Source: Algiphilus aromaticivorans DG1253 (GTDB lineage Bacteria > Pseudomonadota > Gammaproteobacteria > Nevskiales > Nevskiaceae). Taken from it: 64,000 nucleotides of DNA. The notes beneath the pieces were generated by a model. It worked only from the letters and a program-made list of their open reading frames with translations. It was not told the DNA's origin and made no database searches. The first letter of the stretch is position 1, and each line of letters begins with the position of its first letter. The stretch covers positions 1,612,001 to 1,676,000 of the forward strand of contig NZ_JPOG01000001.1 of NCBI RefSeq assembly GCF_000733765.1. Direction: 5' to 3'. This document shows, in pieces, positions 46,579-56,123 of the stretch. Made by a program: the position numbers and the translations under genes.

Positions 46579-47058
46579 TCAGCCAGCTTCCGAACACTCC
46601 GCGCATAGCCCGTAGACCTCGACCACCTGGCGCTTGGGCACGAAGCCCAGCGAGCTGGCGCGCTCGTTGAGGGCGTCGCGGACTTCCGCGTGGTGCTCCT
46701 CGCGCGAGGCGCCGCATTCGCGGCAGACGAAATAGACGCTCTCGTGACGTTCACCAGGATGCTCGCAAACGACGAAGGCGTTGCGCGACTCGATGCGGTG
46801 GATGAAGCCCTCTTCCAGCAGGAAGTCCAGCGCCCGGTAGATCGTAGGCGGCGCCAGGCGCTTACCGGTGGACTGCTGCATGCGCTCGAGCAACTCGTAG
46901 GCCGAGATCGGTGCGGCGTACTCCACCATTTCCTCATAGGCCGCTCGCCGCATCGGCGTCAGCCGCACGCCACGGCGCTCGCAGGCGACTTCTACGTCGC
47001 GGGTGGCGGCGCTGCTAGCCGCCGGGTCGCTTGCTGCCTGGAGGGCTGGCTTACTCAT
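46579..47058 (-). CDS. zur: Fur-family zinc uptake regulator
   Basis: A 159-residue Fur-family repressor. The winged helix spans RLTPMRRAAYEEMVE to TIYRALDFLLEEGFIHRIE. Zn sites are FVVCEHPGERHESVYFVCRE followed by CGASREEHH, with a second CAEC near the C-terminus, as in Zur. Starts nine or twelve bases further up are possible. It is divergent from an unusual hisI, with a Zur-like half-site in between. Confidence 0.85.
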   Translation of the reverse strand: MSKPALQAASDPAASSAATRDVEVACERRGVRLTPMRRAAYEEMVEYAAPISAYELLERMQQSTGKRLAPPTIYRALDFLLEEGFIHRIESRNAFVVCEHPGERHESVYFVCRECGASREEHHAEVRDALNERASSLGFVPKRQVVEVYGLCAECSEAG

Positions 47059-47064
47059 GGCTGA

Positions 47065-47079
47065 CATCATGATATAACA
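47065..47079. promoter_or_regulatory. Possible Zur half-site between zur and hisI
   Basis: Read on the minus strand, TGTTATATCATGATG has a perfect left half of the gammaproteobacterial Zur palindrome TGTTATA-N-TATAACA, but only three of seven bases on the right. It lies 29-43 bp before the hisI ATG. A weak candidate. Confidence 0.3.
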
Positions 47080-47107
47080 CGCGCCCGCCGCAACCCGCCG
47101 CCGTCCG

Positions 47108-47584
47108 ATGTCCGACTTCATCCGCTTTCACGCGCGCAACTCGATCGAGCAGGTCGAGGAAGGCAACGAGCTCGCCCCCCGCTTCGACGAGCACGGCCTG
47201 ATCCCCTGCATCACCACCGCCTACGGCACCGGCGAAGTGCTGATGCTCGGCTACATGAACGAAGAGGCGCTGCGCCAGACCATCGCCACCGGCGAGGCCC
47301 ACTACTGGTCGCGCTCGCGGCAGGTGCTCTGGCACAAGGGCGCCACCAGCGGCCTGGTGCAGACCGTCGAGGAACTGCGCATCGACGACGACCAGGACGC
47401 CATCTGGCTGCGCGTATCGGTGGCCGGCGACGCCTCCTGCCACGTCGGCTACCGCTCATGCTTTTATCGCGCCGTGCCGGTGGGCGAAGGTGGCGAGGAG
47501 AGGCCGCTGGAGTTCCGCGAGCACGAGAAGAGCTTCGACCCCAAGGAAGTCTACGGCGACGCGCCGAACCCGACGAAGCTCTAG
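47108..47584 (+). CDS. hisI: Phosphoribosyl-AMP cyclohydrolase (HisI) with an altered Zn ligand
   Basis: A 158-residue enzyme expected to open the PRAMP ring in histidine synthesis. [16 protein letters not shown] and the later [14 protein letters not shown] match HisI. The normal DCDxD motif is DDDQD here: the first of three Zn cysteines is replaced by Asp94, while Cys111 and Cys118 stay. The Mg-binding aspartates are kept. Divergent zur gives a clue that this is a low-zinc paralogue. No other his gene is in the window. Confidence 0.85.
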   Translation: MSDFIRFHARNSIEQVEEGNELAPRFDEHGLIPCITTAYGTGEVLMLGYMNEEALRQTIATGEAHYWSRSRQVLWHKGATSGLVQTVEELRIDDDQDAIWLRVSVAGDASCHVGYRSCFYRAVPVGEGGEERPLEFREHEKSFDPKEVYGDAPNPTKL

Positions 47585-49851
47585 GGTTCTGAGGGCTTCG
47601 CAGGCGGTGCCCGCCAGATGCGACGGCTGTCGCGGGCGCGTTGCAAGCTCGGCGTGTCAACCCCCTGCCCCAGCCTGAGCCAGAGGCTGCCGGCGTAGCC
47701 GGTCACGTCGATCCGCGTGTCGACCGCGCGCCAACGCTGCAGGACCTGCGCGTCCGGGTGCCCGTGCCGATTGCGCCAGCCGGCCGGCACCAACAGGTGC
47801 TCGGGCCGCGTCGCCGCCACGAAGGCCGGGCTTGAGGAGGTGCGGCTGCCATGATGCGGCGCCACCACCACTGTGGCGCTTAGCGGCTCTGCGCCCTGAT
47901 CATCGACCAGACTGATCTCGGCAGCCGCCTCGATATCGCCGGTCAGCAGCACCGTGTGCTCGCCCGCAGCGATACGCAGCACGCAGGAGCGATTGTTGCC
48001 TTCCCAACCGGCGGCGGCAGGCGGATGCAGCACCCGGAAGTCGACGTCATCCCACTGCCAACCCTGTCCACGTTCGCAACCACCATCCGCCTCGCTCGTC
48101 ACCCGGCGGCCAACCAGCAGCGCATCGGCAAGCGCTTCCAGCCCACCTGCGTGATCGGCGTGGCCGTGCGAGTTCAGCAGGCGATCGATCCGATCAACGC
48201 CGCGATGCCGCAACCAGGGCAAGACGATGGCCTCGCCAGCGTCGAAGCCACCCGGCCAGGCTGGCCCGGCGTCGTAAACCAGCGTGTGATTGCGAGTGCG
48301 CACCACCGTCGCCAGTCCCTGCCCGACGTCCAGCACAGCCAGCTCGAACTGCCCCGGCGGCAGCTTCGGCGCCGGCCACAGCAAGGGCAGGAAGCACAGC
48401 AGCGCCACGCCACGCACCGGGATAGCCTGCGGCGCGAGCAACAGCGCCGCACCCACCGCGGCGGCTGCAACAGTCAGCGGCTCGGGCGCGGCCTGCACCC
48501 AGAGCAAATCACCCCGCTCGGCAACCCAGCCCAGCGCTTGGCGCAGCATCGCCAGCGCCTCGGCGACAGGCCACAGAGCAGCGCCCCCTCCACCGAGCAG
48601 CGCCCCAACCAAGGAAAGGAGAAGCACCGGCAGCAGCAGCCCGAATAATGGAATGGCGACGGCGTTGACCATCGGCGCCAGCAGACTCGCGCCCTGGAAA
48701 AAGAGTAGCGTCGCCGGCGCCAGGGCTACCAGCAACGCCATCTGCAGGCGGGGAATACGGAGCCAAGCGCCCAGGCCGGCCGCACGATCGCTGCTGACGA
48801 GGACGATCGCGGCCACCGCGATGAAAGACAGCCAGGTGCCGGCCGACAACACCGCCAGCGGATCCACGGCCAACACCGCCAACCAGGCTAGCAGCAGCAC
48901 GTGTGCGGGCCGCACCGCACGCGCCGACCACAGCGCCACGGCGAGCACAGCCCACATCAGCAGCGCGCGCTGCGTGGGCACCGCGAAGCCGGCGAGCGCG
49001 GCGTAGGCCAGCGCTGCCAGACTGCCGATGAGCACGCCGGCCCGCGGCGCCGGCAGGCGGGCGCAAAGCCAGGCCGAGCGCCGCCAGAGCCAGCGGCCGA
49101 GAACAAGAAAGATGCCGGCGACCAGTCCCACGTGCAGGCCGGATATCGCCAGCAGATGCGTCGTACCGGTGACGCGCAACACGCGCCAATCGGCATCATC
49201 GATGCCGTTGCGGTTGCCGACACTGAGCGCGCGCAGCAAGGGCAATCCGGGGTGTCCTTCGAGCCATTGCCCCAGCTGCGCGTTGAGGCCGGCGCGTGCC
49301 GCCCGCCACCACGGTTGCGGCCGGGCGCCGCAGCGCTCGGCTTCGCGCACATAGGCGGTGGCGGTGTAGTTCTCGGTGAGCAGCCAGCGCTCGTAATCGA
49401 AGGCACCCGGACTGACCGATCCGCGCGGCGTGCGCATGCGCAACTGGAGATCCAGGCAATCGCCGGCGGCCAGTGGCTGCTCAGCGCGGTACCAGCTCAC
49501 GCGGATGTCGCCGGCCACGGGCCCGTCGTCGGGATGGAAGCGGAAGCGCCAGTCCTCGCCGCGTGCCTCCGGGATATCAGCGACGACGCCACGCAGCTGC
49601 ACATCCTCACCGTGGCGTGCGGTGGGCCAGCGCGCATCCAGCCGCTGCCCGGCCTCGAGCGCCGCCCAGCCCGCGCCCAGCAGCAGACAGAGCAGCAGCC
49701 AGCGGATGCGCGCGGGACTGAGCAGCGCCACGGGCAGGCCGGCGGCCAGCGCCAGCCAGGGCGGCAGCCACGGCGCCCAGAGGACACCGAGAATGCCGAG
49801 GCTGAAAGCTAGTCCGCCACTGCCGAGACTGCCTGCGGGTCGTCGCTGCAT
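47581..49851 (-). CDS. comEC: DNA uptake channel protein ComEC/Rec2
   Basis: A 756-residue inner-membrane protein for passage of transforming DNA. It has a soluble N-terminal part with the OB-like segment [16 protein letters not shown], a Competence-domain membrane region with [16 protein letters not shown], and a C-terminal metallo-beta-lactamase domain ([37 protein letters not shown]). All three parts are intact, suggesting natural competence. It is the last gene after lolD, overlapping it by 43 bp if the ATG at 49851 is used. Confidence 0.94.
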   Translation of the reverse strand: MQRRPAGSLGSGGLAFSLGILGVLWAPWLPPWLALAAGLPVALLSPARIRWLLLCLLLGAGWAALEAGQRLDARWPTARHGEDVQLRGVVADIPEARGEDWRFRFHPDDGPVAGDIRVSWYRAEQPLAAGDCLDLQLRMRTPRGSVSPGAFDYERWLLTENYTATAYVREAERCGARPQPWWRAARAGLNAQLGQWLEGHPGLPLLRALSVGNRNGIDDADWRVLRVTGTTHLLAISGLHVGLVAGIFLVLGRWLWRRSAWLCARLPAPRAGVLIGSLAALAYAALAGFAVPTQRALLMWAVLAVALWSARAVRPAHVLLLAWLAVLAVDPLAVLSAGTWLSFIAVAAIVLVSSDRAAGLGAWLRIPRLQMALLVALAPATLLFFQGASLLAPMVNAVAIPLFGLLLPVLLLSLVGALLGGGGAALWPVAEALAMLRQALGWVAERGDLLWVQAAPEPLTVAAAAVGAALLLAPQAIPVRGVALLCFLPLLWPAPKLPPGQFELAVLDVGQGLATVVRTRNHTLVYDAGPAWPGGFDAGEAIVLPWLRHRGVDRIDRLLNSHGHADHAGGLEALADALLVGRRVTSEADGGCERGQGWQWDDVDFRVLHPPAAAGWEGNNRSCVLRIAAGEHTVLLTGDIEAAAEISLVDDQGAEPLSATVVVAPHHGSRTSSSPAFVAATRPEHLLVPAGWRNRHGHPDAQVLQRWRAVDTRIDVTGYAGSLWLRLGQGVDTPSLQRARDSRRIWRAPPAKPSEP

Positions 49852-50546
49852 GACGCGGGGGGAAGCTCATCGAGCGAATGGATGCGCTGCATGCGCGCCG
49901 CCAGATGCTCGTCGTGGGTGACGACTACCAGCGCCGTGCCTAACTCGCGGTTCAGTGTCAGCAGCAGATCGAAAACGCGGGCGGCGTTGTCGCGGTCCAG
50001 ATTGCCGGTGGGCTCGTCGGCGAGCAATGCGCGCGGGCGCGTAACCAGCGCGCGCGCCACGGCAGCACGCTGGCGCTCGCCGCCGGAGAGTTCGGCAGGC
50101 TTGTGTGACTCGCGGTCGCCCAGACCGACGCGCTGCAGCACATCGCGAGCCGCCTCACGGGCTACCGGCAGCGATTCGCGCCGCAGCAGCAAGGGCATGG
50201 CGACGTTATCCAACGCGCTGAACTCGGGCAGCAGATGGTGGAACTGGTAGACGAAGCCCAGCGCGCGATTGCGCAACCGGCTGCGGTTGGCGTCGGAGAG
50301 CTGCGCGATGTCCGTGCCATCGATATGCACGCTGCCCTCGTCGGGGCGGTCGAGGCCGCCCAGCAGGTGCAGCAAGGTCGACTTGCCAGCGCCGGAAGCG
50401 CCAACGATGGCCAGCGACTCGCCTTCGCCTACCGCCAGATTCACCTTCTCGAAGACGGTAAGCGTGCGCTTGCCGTCGATAAAGCGCTTAGCCAGATTGC
50501 TGGCCGCGATAACGCTATTGCCGATCCCTGTTGTGGCCTCGTCCAT
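49809..50546 (-). CDS. lolD: Lipoprotein-releasing ABC transporter ATPase LolD
   Basis: A 245-residue ATPase of the LolCDE complex that frees lipoproteins to LolA. Walker [21 protein letters not shown], signature [20 protein letters not shown], Walker [13 protein letters not shown] and His switch [10 protein letters not shown] are complete. It starts 9 bp after the permease gene. Confidence 0.95.
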   Translation of the reverse strand: MDEATTGIGNSVIAASNLAKRFIDGKRTLTVFEKVNLAVGEGESLAIVGASGAGKSTLLHLLGGLDRPDEGSVHIDGTDIAQLSDANRSRLRNRALGFVYQFHHLLPEFSALDNVAMPLLLRRESLPVAREAARDVLQRVGLGDRESHKPAELSGGERQRAAVARALVTRPRALLADEPTGNLDRDNAARVFDLLLTLNRELGTALVVVTHDEHLAARMQRIHSLDELPPASCSDDPQAVSAVAD

Positions 50547-50555
50547 GCCGCGCTC

Positions 50556-51812
50556 CTATTCGTGCCGCAGGGCTTCGGCCGGCATCGTGCGCGAGGCGCG
50601 CCAAGCCGGATAAAGGCCGGAGACGAGCGCCAGGCCGAAGGCTAGGCCGGCGATCTTCGTGACATCGCCGGACTCCACATCCGAGGGCAAATCGCTGATG
50701 TAGTAGACGTCCGGGGCAAGGAACTGCTGGCCGGTGGCCGCTTCGATGAAGGGCACGACCACGTCGATATTCAGCGCCAGCGCCAAGCCACCGCCGACCC
50801 CCAGCAGCGTGCCGATGGCACCGATCAGCATGCCCTGCACGAGGAAAATCAGCAGAATCATGCGCGGCGTCGCGCCGATAGTGCGCAGGATGGCGATATC
50901 CGACTGCTTGTCCTGCACCACCATGACCAGCGTCGAGACGATATTGAAGGCCGCCACGCCGACGATCAGCGAAAGGATGATGAACATCACGATCTTCTCG
51001 GTACGGATGGCGCGAAAGAAGTTGGCGTGCTCGCGAGTCCAATCAGAGATGCGATACCGCCCCGGTAGATTGCCGACAACCTCGCGCACCACGCGCGGCG
51101 CCATGAAGAGATCATCCAGCTTCAAGCGCACACCGGATACCGTCGACGGCATCCGCATCAGCGCCTGCGCGTCGTTCAGATGCAGCAGCACCAGACCGCG
51201 GTCGAATTCGTACATGCCGACCTCGAAAACATCCGCCACCTCGAAGCGCCGGAAACGCGGCATGACGCCAGCCGGCGATACGGAGGCCTGCGGAATCATC
51301 AGATCGACCGAATCGCCGATACCCACCCCGAGCGAGCGCGCCAACTCGCTGCCGAGCACGATGCTGAAGGCACCGGGCTGCAGCGTATCCAGCGACCCAC
51401 TGCGCGCGTACTCGGCGATGCGCGAGACGTCGTCCTCCATCTCGGGCAGCACCCCGCGCAGCAGCGTGCCGCTGGTGCGCCGTCCCGAGCGCAGCATGGC
51501 CTCGCCGTCGACATAGGGAGCCGCCGCCAGCACTTCCGGATGCTCGCGCGCGCTGTCGGCCACCCGCTGCCAATCATGCAGCTCGCCGTTGTCGCCGGCG
51601 ATGGTGGCGTGCGACGCCATGCCGAGAATGCGGCTGCGCAGCTCCTGCTCGAAACCGTTCATCACCGAAAGCACCACGATCAGTGCCATCACGCCGATTG
51701 CGATGCCCAGCATCGAGACCACCGAGATGAAGCCGATGAAGTGATTTCGCCGCTTCGCGCGCACATAGCGCAGGCCGATGAGCAGCTCGACGGGTAATGA
51801 AGGCAATGACAT
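50556..51812 (-). CDS. lolC: Lipoprotein-releasing ABC transporter permease LolC/LolE
   Basis: A 418-residue permease with four membrane helices (first near residues 25-50, others at about 272-300, 320-350 and 380-400) and a large periplasmic loop between helices 1 and 2. N-terminal LLIGLRYVRAKRRNHFIGFI and SVVSMLGIAIGVMALI are typical. A single permease gene precedes lolD, so LolF-type homodimers are possible. LolC and LolE cannot be told apart here. Confidence 0.93.
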   Translation of the reverse strand: MSLPSLPVELLIGLRYVRAKRRNHFIGFISVVSMLGIAIGVMALIVVLSVMNGFEQELRSRILGMASHATIAGDNGELHDWQRVADSAREHPEVLAAAPYVDGEAMLRSGRRTSGTLLRGVLPEMEDDVSRIAEYARSGSLDTLQPGAFSIVLGSELARSLGVGIGDSVDLMIPQASVSPAGVMPRFRRFEVADVFEVGMYEFDRGLVLLHLNDAQALMRMPSTVSGVRLKLDDLFMAPRVVREVVGNLPGRYRISDWTREHANFFRAIRTEKIVMFIILSLIVGVAAFNIVSTLVMVVQDKQSDIAILRTIGATPRMILLIFLVQGMLIGAIGTLLGVGGGLALALNIDVVVPFIEAATGQQFLAPDVYYISDLPSDVESGDVTKIAGLAFGLALVSGLYPAWRASRTMPAEALRHE

Positions 51813-51895
51813 GGCCGCAAATTAGACCACAGCTGGCCTGCCGGGCATGCGCGTGCTGCGCTATGCTGCACAGGCACTTCGCCGGATCTCCGGAC

Positions 51896-52255
51896 ATGGT
51901 CGTCAACCTGCCTCGCTGTCTCGCCATCGCCACGCTGCTGTTGTTGCCGGGCTTCGCTGCCGCGGATGTTTTGCACATTCCGCAACAAGTGTCGTCGCCG
52001 ATCTCAGTCCCCGAGCGCGGGCGCACGATGCAGCAGGTGGAAGCGCGCTTCGGCACCCCGCAGGCCCGCCATCCGCAGGTCGGCGGCGGACATCCCCAGC
52101 GACCGCCGATCACGCGCTGGGATTATTCCGAGTTCAGCGTGGTCTTCGAGCGCGACCGGGTCATCAACACCGTGCGCCGCGACGGGCAGACCGCGCCGAC
52201 GCGCGGCCAGGAATCCCTCGAAATCTCCAGCGAGACGCTGCCCGCCGCCGACTGA
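51896..52255 (+). CDS. Small periplasmic protein of unknown function
   Basis: A 119-residue protein with a signal peptide (MVVNLPRCLAIATLLLLPGF, cut near AAADV). The mature part RGRTMQQVEARFGTPQARH resembles the start of BamE/SmpA-like folds, followed by RWDYSEFSVVFERDRVINTV. Similar short proteins are common in gammaproteobacteria, with no assigned function. It precedes aguA by 35 bp. Confidence 0.75.
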   Translation: MVVNLPRCLAIATLLLLPGFAAADVLHIPQQVSSPISVPERGRTMQQVEARFGTPQARHPQVGGGHPQRPPITRWDYSEFSVVFERDRVINTVRRDGQTAPTRGQESLEISSETLPAAD

Positions 52256-52290
52256 GCCGCGCGCGCCCCGCGCATCACAAGCGAATCACC

Positions 52291-53301
52291 ATGTACCTTC
52301 CCGCCGAATGGGCGCCGCAGCAGGCCGTCCAGCTCACCTGGCCGCACGCTGGCACCGATTTCGCTCCGCATCTGGCAGCGGCTCAGAAGCAATTCCTCGC
52401 CATCGCCGCCGCCATTGCCGAGACGACACCACTAATCGTCGTCGCGCCCGAAGACGACGATGACCTGGAAGCCGGTCTCGATGCCGCCGGCGTGCCGGCC
52501 GACCGCCGGCGACTTCTACGCCTGCCCTGCAACGACATCTGGGCGCGCGACCACGGCCCGATCACCGTCATCGATGACGGCCGACTGATCCACCGCGATT
52601 TCCGCTTCAACGGCTGGGGCGGCAAGTATCCGGCCACTGCCGACGATGCCCTAACCGCCGCGTTGCACGCCGCCGGCGCGCTGCCCGGCGTGGTGGATGC
52701 CGTGCCGCTGGTGCTGGAGGGCGGCGCCATCGAATCCGATGGACAGGGCACGATTCTCACCACCGAGCGCTGCCTGCTCGACGACGCGCGCAATCCCGGC
52801 GCCACACGCGCCGACATGGGGGCCGCGCTGCGGCGCTATCTGGGCGCCGAGCGCGTGCTCTGGCTCGACCCCGGCCAGCTCGAAGGCGACGACACCGACG
52901 GTCACATCGACACGCTGGCGCGCTTCTGCGATCCGACAACCATCGCCTATCAGGCCAGCGAAGATTCGGGCGATCCCCAGCACGCCATGCTGCAGGCGCT
53001 CGCCGACGAACTGCGCGCGCTGCGAACTGCCGAGGGGGCGCCCTATCTCCTGATTCCGTTACCGCTGCCGGCGCCCATGCACGACGCGGACGGACGCCGC
53101 CTGCCAGCCGGTTACGCCAACTTCCTGATCAGCAACGAGCAGGTGCTGGTGCCCACCTACGACGATCCGGCCGACACCGAGGCGCTGGCGCGTTTGCGCG
53201 AGGCTTTTCCAGCGCACAAGGTGCACGGCGTCGATTGCCGCACGCTGGTGACGCAGAATGGCAGCCTGCACTGCGCCACCATGCAGATACCGGTCCTCTA
53301 G
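52291..53301 (+). CDS. aguA: Agmatine deiminase
   Basis: A 336-residue guanidine-group hydrolase turning agmatine to N-carbamoylputrescine. Active-site blocks are CNDIWARDHGPITVIDDG, VLEGGAIESDGQGTILTTERC, GDDTDGHIDTLARF and, near the end, the catalytic Cys in NGSLHCATMQIP. With aguB, 4 bp downstream, it makes the two-step arginine-decarboxylase route to putrescine. Confidence 0.96.
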   Translation: MYLPAEWAPQQAVQLTWPHAGTDFAPHLAAAQKQFLAIAAAIAETTPLIVVAPEDDDDLEAGLDAAGVPADRRRLLRLPCNDIWARDHGPITVIDDGRLIHRDFRFNGWGGKYPATADDALTAALHAAGALPGVVDAVPLVLEGGAIESDGQGTILTTERCLLDDARNPGATRADMGAALRRYLGAERVLWLDPGQLEGDDTDGHIDTLARFCDPTTIAYQASEDSGDPQHAMLQALADELRALRTAEGAPYLLIPLPLPAPMHDADGRRLPAGYANFLISNEQVLVPTYDDPADTEALARLREAFPAHKVHGVDCRTLVTQNGSLHCATMQIPVL

Positions 53302-53305
53302 CACC

Positions 53306-54196
53306 ATGACCGCCACCGACACGCTCAGCATCGCCGTCGTCCAGCACGCCTGCGAGCCCGACCGGGCGACCAATCTCGATCGCTCCATCGCCGGCATCCG
53401 CGAGGCGGCGAAGCGCGGCGCGCAGCTCGTATTGCTGCCGGAGCTGCACTGCTCGCGCTACTTTTGCCAGCAGGAGGACGCCGACTGCTTCGATCTGGCC
53501 GAAGCGATTCCCGGGCCGGGTACCGAGGCCATCGGCGCCGTGGCCGCCGAGCTGGGCGTGGTCGTCGTCGCCAGCCTCTTCGAGAAGCGCGCGCCGGGGT
53601 TGTACCACAACACCGCCGTCGTTCTGGACGCGGATGGCCGGCTGGCCGGCCGTTATCGCAAGATGCACATCCCCGACGACCCGGGCTATTACGAGAAGTT
53701 CTACTTCACCCCCGGCGATCTCGGCTTCGAGCCCATCGATACCGCGGTCGGCCGCCTCGGCGTGCTGGTCTGCTGGGATCAGTGGTACCCCGAAGCCGCG
53801 CGGCTGATGGCGCTGGCCGGCGCCGAGATCCTGCTCTACCCCACCGCCATCGGCTGGAATCCCGATGACGCGCCGGAAGAACAGCAGCGCCAACGCGAGG
53901 CCTGGCGCACCATCCAGCGCGCCCACGCCGTGGCCAACGGCCTGCCGGTAGCGGTCGCCAACCGCTGCGGCTTCGAGCCCGACCCGGCCGGCCAGCACGC
54001 CGGCGCCGACTTCTGGGGCGACAGCTTCATCGCCGGCCCGCAGGGCGAGATCCTCACCGAGGCCGGCGCCAAAACGGGCGTGCACCTGGCCGAGATCGAG
54101 CGCGCCAACACCGAGCGCGTGCGGCGCTGGTGGCCCTTCCTGCGCGACCGGCGCATTGACGCTTATGGCGATCTGGTCAAGCGCTGGCGGGATTGA
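53306..54196 (+). CDS. aguB: N-carbamoylputrescine amidase
   Basis: A 296-residue nitrilase-superfamily enzyme giving putrescine, CO2 and ammonia. The catalytic Glu-Lys-Cys triad lies in VLLPELHCSRYF, GRYRKMHIPDDPGYYEKFYF and LVCWDQWYPEAARL. The start at 53306 follows the aguA stop by four bases. The pair is normally chromosomal and core. Confidence 0.96.
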   Translation: MTATDTLSIAVVQHACEPDRATNLDRSIAGIREAAKRGAQLVLLPELHCSRYFCQQEDADCFDLAEAIPGPGTEAIGAVAAELGVVVVASLFEKRAPGLYHNTAVVLDADGRLAGRYRKMHIPDDPGYYEKFYFTPGDLGFEPIDTAVGRLGVLVCWDQWYPEAARLMALAGAEILLYPTAIGWNPDDAPEEQQRQREAWRTIQRAHAVANGLPVAVANRCGFEPDPAGQHAGADFWGDSFIAGPQGEILTEAGAKTGVHLAEIERANTERVRRWWPFLRDRRIDAYGDLVKRWRD

Positions 54197-54397
54197 AAGC
54201 ACGCCTCCACTAGCCTTGATGGCCAGCGCAAGAACTGCAGATTTCACCGGTTGACGCGGATAAGTCAGAGTTGATTAGGCGTTGTCGCGAAGCGACGAGC
54301 CGGACCAACTACGTGCCCTTGAGGGTGGCCGAGGCGGGCGTCGCGCGCAGGGTGATGCGTGACCGACTTGCCGGTGGCAAGTCGCAGCGCGCATCAC
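54197..54397. other. Noncoding stretch after aguB
   Basis: About 200 bp with no gene. A hairpin GACTTGCC-GGT-GGCAAGTC sits near 54364-54382, and flanking GCGCGCAGGGTGATGCGTG and CGCGCATCAC may pair as a larger stem. It leads into repeat copy 2. Confidence 0.4.
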
Positions 54398-54459
54398 GGC
54401 TGGGCCATGGAAGGCCCAGCCAGGGTCACTTGGCGAGGTCCGGATGACCGAGCCTAGTG
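54398..54459 (+). repeat. Structured intergenic repeat, copy 2, split by the IS3-family element
   Basis: Same layout as copy 1: hairpin GGCTGGGCC-ATGGAA-GGCCCAGCC, then GGTCACTTGGC, the identical core GAGGTCCGGATGACCGAG, and GCCTAGTG. The remaining AC of the closing arm is at 55783-55784, beyond the insertion. The stem differs from copy 1 by paired changes (AA/TT to GG/CC, G-C to T-A). Confidence 0.75.
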
Positions 54460-54489
54460 TAGTTGCCCCTATATCCCCGGACACGGCAC

Positions 54490-55323
54490 CTAACTTCGTT
54501 GCTGCCGGCGGAACTCGCGTGGCGAGCGCCATTTGAGTGCCTTGTGCGGGTGATTTTCGTTGTAGTCGTCGAACCACGCGCCGATGCTTTGTAACACGCT
54601 CTGGGCATCCGGCTTCGGCTGCACGTCCACGTAGTCGCGCTTGAAGGTTTTGACGAAGGCTTCGGCCATGCCGTTGCTCTGTGGGCTGCGCACGGCTGTG
54701 CGGCAGGTGACCAACCCGATGTCCTGGGCGAAACGGCGGGTCTCGCGAGAGACGAAGGGCGATCCGTTGTCGGAGAGCCATTCGATCGGTGTCGGCAGCT
54801 GATCGATCAAACCGAAGCGCTGTTCTACGGCCTGGAGCATCAGGTCCTGCACCATCTGCTCGTCGACGCCCCGGGTGGTCGCCGCCCAGCTCATGGCTTC
54901 GCGGTCGCAACAGTCCAGCGAGAAGGCCACGCGGATCGGATCGCCGTTATCGCAGCGGAACTCAAAGCCGTCGGTGCACCAGCGCTGGTTGCTCGCCTCG
55001 GTCATGATCCGCCCATCGTGGACGGGGCCCGGCCGATAGCTTTCCGGCTCGGCGAAGAGCAGGTCATGGGCTTTCATGACCCGGTAAATGCGCTTGTGGT
55101 TGACCGGCGGCGCCCCGCTTTCCCGACGCCAGCGCTGCAGGCGCGCATGAATGCGGCGGTAGCCGTAGGTGGGCCGTCGCAGCAGCTCGACCTTGATCTC
55201 GGCCAGCACCGCTGTGTCATCCAATGCCCGCCTGCGCCGGCCATCCCGCCAGCCGGGCGGCCGGTGGAGCCGATCGTGGATATGCGAGCGCGCCACGCCC
55301 ATGGCCGCGCACACCGCCGTCAC
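54490..55323 (-). CDS. IS3-family transposase OrfB (catalytic part)
   Basis: A 277-residue DDE integrase core. The HTH_21 segment [21 protein letters not shown] and [14 protein letters not shown] lead to the catalytic Asp in [14 protein letters not shown], Asp in [12 protein letters not shown] and Glu in [21 protein letters not shown] at 55323 overlaps the orfA stop, but translation by -1 slippage from orfA is more likely. The frame stays open upstream to the A6G. Confidence 0.93.
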   Translation of the reverse strand: MTAVCAAMGVARSHIHDRLHRPPGWRDGRRRRALDDTAVLAEIKVELLRRPTYGYRRIHARLQRWRRESGAPPVNHKRIYRVMKAHDLLFAEPESYRPGPVHDGRIMTEASNQRWCTDGFEFRCDNGDPIRVAFSLDCCDREAMSWAATTRGVDEQMVQDLMLQAVEQRFGLIDQLPTPIEWLSDNGSPFVSRETRRFAQDIGLVTCRTAVRSPQSNGMAEAFVKTFKRDYVDVQPKPDAQSVLQSIGAWFDDYNENHPHKALKWRSPREFRRQQRS

Positions 55324-55712
55324 CGGGAATCGTCGGGTGGCAGCAACGGCGAGCGCGATATGTACTTTTTTCTCTGGCCGACCTCGACGGCCTCTTTCAG
55401 GATCTCGGTCTCCAGCGTCTTCTTGCCCAGAAGCCGCTGCAGCTCCCGGATCTGCTTCTGCGCCTGGGCCAGCTCCGTGGCCGGCACGACCTGCTCACCG
55501 CTGCCCACCGATGTCAGGGCACCGTCGCGATGCAGCCGCCGCCAGCGGAACAGCTGGTTCGGTGCCACGCCGTTGCGCCGCGCAACGTAGGACACCGAAG
55601 TGCCCGGCTCGTAGGTTTCTTCCACCATCCGGACCTTCTCGGCCGGCGTCCAGCGTCGCCGCCGCTCCGGCCCCACCACATCCACATCTCGGTAATGACT
55701 AGTCTTATCCAC
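55320..55712 (-). CDS. IS3-family transposase OrfA with A6G frameshift signal
   Basis: A 130-residue DNA-binding subunit with helix-turn-helix [20 protein letters not shown] and a leucine-zipper-like coil ending [15 protein letters not shown]. The slippery heptamer AAAAAAG (minus strand, 55371-55365) sits before the stop. A -1 slip continues [18 protein letters not shown] into OrfB without a stop, giving the fused transposase expected of IS2-group elements. Confidence 0.93.
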   Translation of the reverse strand: MDKTSHYRDVDVVGPERRRRWTPAEKVRMVEETYEPGTSVSYVARRNGVAPNQLFRWRRLHRDGALTSVGSGEQVVPATELAQAQKQIRELQRLLGKKTLETEILKEAVEVGQRKKYISRSPLLPPDDSR

Positions 55713-55782
55713 GGTGTTTGTCCTATCACTTATCGGAACACTACACCGTGTCCGGAGATAGAAGGGGCCAGCTCACCTAGTG

Positions 55783-56123
55783 ACTGCGGCGAACTTCGCG
55801 CTTCGAAGCACAAGAGCTATCCGGCACAAGCGTTACTGCCCAAACTGCCGCTGTCACTAAGCTCGACTCCTACCTACCTAAGTGACTCGGCCCAGACGTC
55901 CATGTCCGGGCGTTCACCCGCTGCGAAGCGCCACCGGCGCTTCGGTCGGGCTCACCCGCGCCGGTCGCGCGGCAACATCCGATAGCTCAGTAGCTATGAA
56001 GCGCGGACCCCCGAGCAGGAAGAGATCCCATTGCCACCCGATGCCTTAAACGAAGTCGAGGCGCAACCACCTCCGTGCGACTTGTGACCGTGGCCTCGCG
56101 TGAATCCGCGAGTCGACCGCCCC
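55783..56123. other. Intergenic region between the insertion sequence and dnaQ
   Basis: About 340 bp without a convincing gene. A strong palindrome GCGAAGCGCC-ACC-GGCGCTTCG lies near 55930-55951 but has no T tract. No tRNA is visible, although some dnaQ loci have one adjacent. Confidence 0.4.

Larger units (their letters stand above)
54460..55775 (-). mobile_element. IS3-family (IS2-like) insertion sequence in repeat copy 2
   Basis: About 1316 bp. Imperfect terminal repeats share CCGGACACGG and a GCCCCT block near each tip. A direct CCTAGTG repeat flanks both ends (54453-54459, 55776-55782), longer than the usual IS3 duplication and perhaps partly chance. orfA and orfB are complete with an A6G slip site, so the element appears active. 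Confidence 0.85.
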
